Shown here: positions 59,290-64,000 of the stretch, piece by piece
Layout of the letters: each line of letters begins with the position of its first letter
How positions within the stretch are numbered: position 1 is the stretch's first letter
Source: Gigaspora rosea
Lineage: Eukaryota; Glomeromycota; Glomeromycetes; Diversisporales; Gigasporaceae
Direction: 5' to 3'
Assembly: GCA_003550325.1 (NCBI GenBank)
Contig: QKWP01000869.1
Coordinates: forward strand, 88,122 to 152,121
Length of the DNA: 64,000 bases
Program-made: the position numbers and the translations under genes
The notes under the pieces: generated by a model
Seen by the model: the letters and a program-made list of their open reading frames with translations, nothing else
What the model was told of the DNA's origin: nothing
Databases searched by the model: none

Positions 59290-61340
59290 GAGCTTCTTGA
59301 ATATGTTCGGGCTTTCTCCAAGACTCAAGGATACACCGTATCTATAAAAAGATCATGATCAGACAGAAAAGGAGAAATAAAAAATATAACACTAAATTGT
59401 GATAGAAGCGGTTCCTATAGAAACAAATTAAATTTGACGGATGATGCGCACTGTAGAAAAACAGCATTGAGACCCTTGGATTGTCTGTTTGAGCTTTTTG
59501 GCTCCAGACGTAAAAATATTTGGTACCTTGAGATTCAAAACCCTGAACACAACCATGATGCATCCAGTACCTTACCATTATTTGTAATATGATTTGACTG
59601 GTCGAATTTTAAGACAGATATGTTTGGACATCTGATTGTTCGAAGGTTGAACGCTGAACAAAAGAACTTAGTTGAGGAAATGGCTGCTGGTAGTTCTCGT
59701 CCACGTTAAATTTTGGCAACTATACATCAAAATGATCCATCCTCGATAGCTATATCTAAGACAGTCTACAACAGCATGCAATCTATCCATAAAGAAAGGC
59801 TTGATGATCATACACTAGTCCAAGCTCTTTTTGACAAATTACAAGGATCTGAATTCGAATTTGACTATCAAAGCAATCAACAAAACCATATCACACGTCT
59901 CTTTTTTGCACATAGAACATCCATAGCTTTAACTCGTACCTACTCTACTATATTACTAATTGATTGCATATACAAGACGAATAGATATAAAATGCTCTTA
60001 ATGAATATTGTGGGTGTATCAAGTTTTAACACCACATTCTTTTCTTGTTTTGCATTTTTAAGCGACGAAACAGAATTGGATTACGAATGGGCCTTGACTT
60101 GTGTATCGAAAATTTTTAATGAATTATTTCACCCCAATTTGATTGTTACTGATTGGGAATTAGCTCTAATGAAAGCTATTGGCAAGGTTTTTTCTAGTTC
60201 TGAGAATATCCTATGTATGTGGTATATAAATAAAAACATTTTAGCCAAATGTAAGCGTTATTTTACCATGGAAAAGAATTGGACCGAATTTTTAAGAATG
60301 TGGCAAGTGGTAATGGCATCTAGTAGTGAACAAGAATTCACAACTAAATAGAATAAATTTTTGAGATATTATGCAACAAATTTGAAGTCTTGGAATATCT
60401 TCACGGGACCTTGATTCCCCATAAGGAGCGTTTCATCTCTGCCTGGACTGACCATTATTTGCACCTCAGTAATACAGTAATTTCAAGAGTAGAATCAGTG
60501 CATGCCGTTCTCAAAAGGTGTTTGCAGTCTTTCATAGGTAGAAATTAGCGTGAATATCGAGTTAAGAAAAAAAAATAAATAATAATAAAAAAAAAAACAG
60601 GTTTAATATTTTTTTAAATATACCAAATTCATTCTAAAAATACTTAAAATGTTTTTTATCCCTATCCAAAGGTGACCTTGAATTGGTGCACTATAAGATT
60701 GTACAACAAGTAGAATTACAAGCAAGAGAAATTTGTGCAACAATTTCTTCTCAGCATATAAGAATACAAAATACACACCGTATTTTTCTCTTTGAACCTT
60801 TTATAAACCGTGTTTCTGTTTTCACCTTAAATAAGATCGGTGATGAATTAGTTAAAGCATCAAATGCAACCCTAATTCTCCTTTGAAACCTTGTACGGGA
60901 ACTTTCAGATCCACGATAGGACTGCCTTGTTCATACATAATTAGTGAACGTCTGACAGCTAATCAGGCATTACAAAAAGTCGATATTTATGAACACTGGT
61001 GGATCCAAGGTCGTCGTATAGAATTTTTGAACCATCCTCTGTAAATAATGATCATACAAACCTTCAGCCTCTCTTGCGATCCTTTTCAGACATGTACCAA
61101 GTCTGATCATCACACCAACAAAATATTATCCAATCCCAACTAGAAGAGTTGGTAAATATCCCGCCTGTCATATTACAAGATCCAGTCACTAGTAAACGAC
61201 GAGAAAGACCGGTTGGCACAAGGAACAAAAAGACAATGCAAAGAGATCCATCTGCATTCGAGCACATTGAAAAACAGTCAAGACAATGTGTTACATGTCA
61301 TCAAGCGGGCCACAATAGTTGCACTTGTTCTAATGTGTAG
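59290..61340 (+). pseudogene. FAR1-MULE-SWIM transposase, broken
   Basis: Would cut and paste the surrounding element. Order: FAR1/GCM-type zinc domain (about 59300-59570: TLNCDRSGSYR, then EHNHD); MULE DDE domain (59713-60351: LLIDCIYKTNRYK, then IVTDWELALMKAI, then CMWYINKNI); C-terminal catalytic part in a shifted frame (PHKERFISAWTDHY, SRVESVHAVLK); an intron at 60538-60671 (GTAGAA...CCAAAG) joining FIG to DLELVHY; SWIM-like CTGTFRSTIGLPCS near 60890-60950; CCHC-like end CVTCHQAGHNSCTC. Damage: TGA at 59356, stops near 59589 and 59708, frameshifts near 60350 and after 60880. The usual CxxH histidine is Tyr (CAT to TAT). Confidence 0.85.
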
Positions 61341-61948
61341 AAAAATTTTTGTCTCGTTAGCACGTACATATATACTTTCTTACTAGCATATTAGTATGAA
61401 TTTTTTACTGTCTATTTGGTTCATTTTAAAGTGTATATTAATAAATGAAGATATGAGCTAATCGACAAAATTAAAAATTCAATTTTATTGGTCTGGATTT
61501 TCAAAGTATTCTGCAGGGACAATGCATATATGCATATATGATTAAACCCATTAGATTATTAAATTATCATCTAACCTGTTACACATATTAGCCGGATCTA
61601 CTAGGCATGTATTTTAGTTAAATGACCTATTGCTATTTCACTATGAAAACTTTTGACATCGCAGATGTACTCTGTTGTACTACATGCAAATCGATTTATA
61701 ACAGGCAATTGGCATTAGTAAAAGCATGATATACCTTTGTATACATCCTTTTACTAACAGACTTAGTAGGTCTCCAGGATGATGCACGGTAATTGCAGTA
61801 TTACATGTGTGTATATGTGCGGCAAATTGTAAATTATCTGTTATGCGAATTCTGAGTTATTAGCCAATAAAATTCACAAAAGTACAAGTCAGGTGATTAT
61901 AGTCAATGTACTAACCAGATTTTTATTTAACCAATCAATTAATCGACA
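61341..61948. other. MULE 3' untranslated region
   Basis: No ORF. It lies between the transposase remnant and the right TIR. Confidence 0.5.
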
Positions 61949-62117
61949 CTAGCACAGATTTTCAGTTTGTGTTACTAAAAAGTTTCGGCCCAATCTGCAG
62001 GCAATACATATCACGTGATACCAATTTCGGAACCACGCAAAATAGGTCAGATGCCGGGTCCAATCATATGGGTGGCATTAGCAAAAATGGGGTAGAAATA
62101 GCAATTCTCATAATATA

Positions 62118-62754
62118 TTGTATTTTTATAACAATATCTAATTTAGTATTTCATAAAGTTATGCAACACATATACTAAATATCTTATCAATTTTGACATA
62201 CCAAATTAATAATTAAAACCTGTTGATACAATTCTAACTTTGGTATAGTATTTTATAGAACATCTTATCAATTATGGTTAGCAAATATATGCCAAGTAAT
62301 AAATTGTTAAAAATATATATTTACTTGTAATTAACAAAATGTTGACCCTAACCATATGTAATTATAGTTATTCCTCTATATAATCATACAGTTTGGCACA
62401 CCCTAATGTAGTAATTATAAAGAAGTATAACTTTATAAAAGTACCTCTATATGAGTACAAATTATAATTAATATAAAAAAAAGTAGTTTAATATTAATAA
62501 AGGAATTTTAAGAAATTTTATATATGAAAAGTAGATAGTTGCTATATAGTAAAGTTACAAATTTACTAATTAATTCAACTTTATACAATAAATAAAGTTG
62601 TTTAGAAGAATAAAATACATTTACTTAAATTTTTTATACAAATCGGATAAAATTTTATTAGTGCAAATTTTCATTTTAGGTATATATAAATATAACTAAA
62701 AATTTGTAATATACCTTCTTTTTTGCATAAGCTATAAAAACATAAAATAAACAA
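62118..62754. other. AT-rich spacer with a pogo-like remnant
   Basis: 62355-62462 has ATTCCTCTATATAATCATAC and AAGTACCTCTATATGAG in loosely inverted arrangement. Nothing coding. Confidence 0.35.
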
Positions 62755-63034
62755 CTTATCAATGAAATATCAATCAAATTATATGAAAATTTTAGAGTAA
62801 TGTATTTTATTCTCCTGAATAATGTTTATTATTGCTTAATAAACAATTTGCTTAGTATTATTTTGACTTTTATATATAGCAATGATCAATGATAATATAT
62901 AAAAATTTTTATATATGTTCAAGTCAAAATAATACAAGCAAATCAATTATTATGCAATAATACCATTATTCAGGAGAATAAAATGTATTTACTCTAAAAT
63001 TTTCATGTAAATCAGTTGATATTTCATTGATAAG
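62755..63034. mobile_element. MITE with about 90-bp TIRs
   Basis: Ends ACTTATCAATGAAATATCAA and the reverse complement; the arms continue through TTCTCCTGAATAATG. 280 bp. Confidence 0.75.
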
Positions 63035-63159
63035 TATTTAGGGGGCTTCCAGAAATTATATAATTTTTTGGTGGATGGGTGGGTTCCAAAAATATCAGGT
63101 TATAATTATAATTCTGGTCAAATTTTTATAATTATGACCAAAAGTATAAATTATAAAAT

Positions 63160-63810
63160 TACCAATAACTATTGTTCTACTAAACCAATTTAGATGATTT
63201 AACTACTAAAATGTTCATTTCACTGAGACAATTCTAACAAGCCCAAAATTGTTAAAATCTAATTATAGGGTCCCAATATCATTCAACTTTTGTGTAATTT
63301 TAATAGTTATTTTTTAGAATCACTAAGTAAATTTCTTTAATATTGAATAACTTTGATCCACTAGCTGTTTTGGATGATTTAACTACCAAAATGTTCATAT
63401 TAGTGAGATAATTCTAATAAGCCCAAAATCGGTAAATTCTAATTATAGGATTCCAAGATCAATAAAGATTTGTTTTGTTAGACAAACAATAAAATTTTTA
63501 TTGATCTTGAAATTCTGTAATTAGAATTTAGAAATATTGAGCTTGCCAAAATTGTCTCACTGAGACAAACATTTTGGTAGTTAAATTATCAAAAATGGGC
63601 TAGTAGATCATAAGTTATTCAACATTAAAGAAATTTACTTAGTGATTCTAAAAAAATCACTATTAAAATTAACAAATTTGAATGATCTTGGGATTCTATA
63701 ATTAGATTTTAATGATTTTGAGCTTTTTAGAATCATCTCAGTGAGATGAACATTTTGGTAGTTAAATCATATAAATTGGTCCAGTAGAGCAATAGTTATT
63801 ATCAATTAGG
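63160..63810. mobile_element. Nested fold-back elements
   Basis: Outer arms (about 63160-63330 and 63640-63810) and inner arms (63340-63480 and 63490-63625) all carry versions of GATGATTTAACTACCAAAAT. Four related arms nest one palindrome inside another. Confidence 0.7.
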
Positions 63811-63827
63811 GTTCTGAAGTTCAGTTC

Positions 63828-64000
63828 AGTTCAATAGAGGTTCAGGTTCAGGTTCAATGAACCTGAACCTGAACTTGAACCTGCTCTAAAAGTTCAATAC
63901 TGAACTGAACCTGAACTTAAAATTATTGAACATGAACCTGAACCTGAACTTAAAAAAAGTTCAGTTCAGGTTCAGTTCAAGGTTCATGAACATGTTCAGG
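63828..64000. repeat. GGTTCA/TGAACC hexamer repeats at the window edge
   Basis: Runs of GTTCAG, GGTTCA and their reverse complements form several short palindromes (AGGTTCAATGAACCT). Truncated by the window end; possibly a transposon terminus. Confidence 0.6.

Larger units (their letters stand above)
56829..62109 (+). mobile_element. Complete MULE transposon, 5.3 kb, inactive
   Basis: Terminal inverted repeats of about 160 bp (GAGAATTGCTATTTCTACCC at 56829; reverse complement ending 62109) are flanked by ATAATATA on both sides (56821-56828, 62110-62117). A FAR1-MULE-SWIM transposase remnant lies inside on the plus strand. The left half carries three nested elements (57540, 57884, 58211). Confidence 0.8.

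Overview
The window is eukaryotic. It is very AT-rich, has spliceosomal introns and is dominated by transposable elements. The mix of families (Ty3-type gag with a CCHC knuckle, a FAR1-MULE-SWIM transposase, a RING-ended multi-exon family, hundreds-of-bp MITEs, tRNA-headed SINE-like repeats) looks like an arbuscular mycorrhizal fungus of the Rhizophagus type. That assignment is inference from family knowledge, not from a search.

The outstanding object is a gene on the minus strand at 8735-14028. Its first exon (13929-14028) encodes a signal peptide followed by a Lys-Arg processing site. After intron 1 comes an array of about 40 related AT-rich units of 70-100 bp. On the minus strand each unit reads as a 3' splice site (NNNTAG), exactly three bases, then a 5' splice site of consensus GTRAGTATAAA. 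Joining exon 1, the forty 3-nt exons and a terminal exon gives one open frame of 75 residues. All introns are in phase 1, and the mature part carries nine cysteines. The introns are conserved and the 3-nt exons are variable: a secreted cysteine-rich peptide gene built with about one codon per exon.

Layout. 1-3226: degenerate LTR retrotransposon on the minus strand (gag, an upstream ORF, primer-binding site, 5' LTR), next to an oppositely oriented solo LTR (3560-4193). 4200-8060: nested MITEs and SINE-like repeats. 8735-14028: the micro-exon gene. 14030-17322: AT-rich DNA with palindromic MITEs. 17798-19192: the only long intact CDS, a 464-residue orphan. 19824-22226: poly-A and a 21-bp minisatellite split by a hAT-type element. 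22794-26100: SINE-like and fold-back repeats. 28924-31984: a decayed multi-exon gene with a C-terminal RING-H2 finger. 34600-43000: MITEs, SINE-like copies and a piggyBac-type element. 42218-45920: an LTR-like direct-repeat pair around decayed Sel1-like coding. 46500-56000: pogo-, hAT- and MULE-type non-autonomous elements. 56829-62109: a complete but dead 5.3-kb MULE with long TIRs and target duplications. 62755-64000: fold-back elements and a GGTTCA-type repeat running off the window.

Many nested insertions have precise target-site duplications, so superfamilies can be assigned from the sequence alone: 8 bp hAT-like, 9 bp MULE-like, TA mariner/pogo-like, TTA Harbinger-like, TTAA piggyBac-like. 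Apart from the 464-aa CDS and the micro-exon gene, every protein-like region is interrupted by stops or frameshifts.
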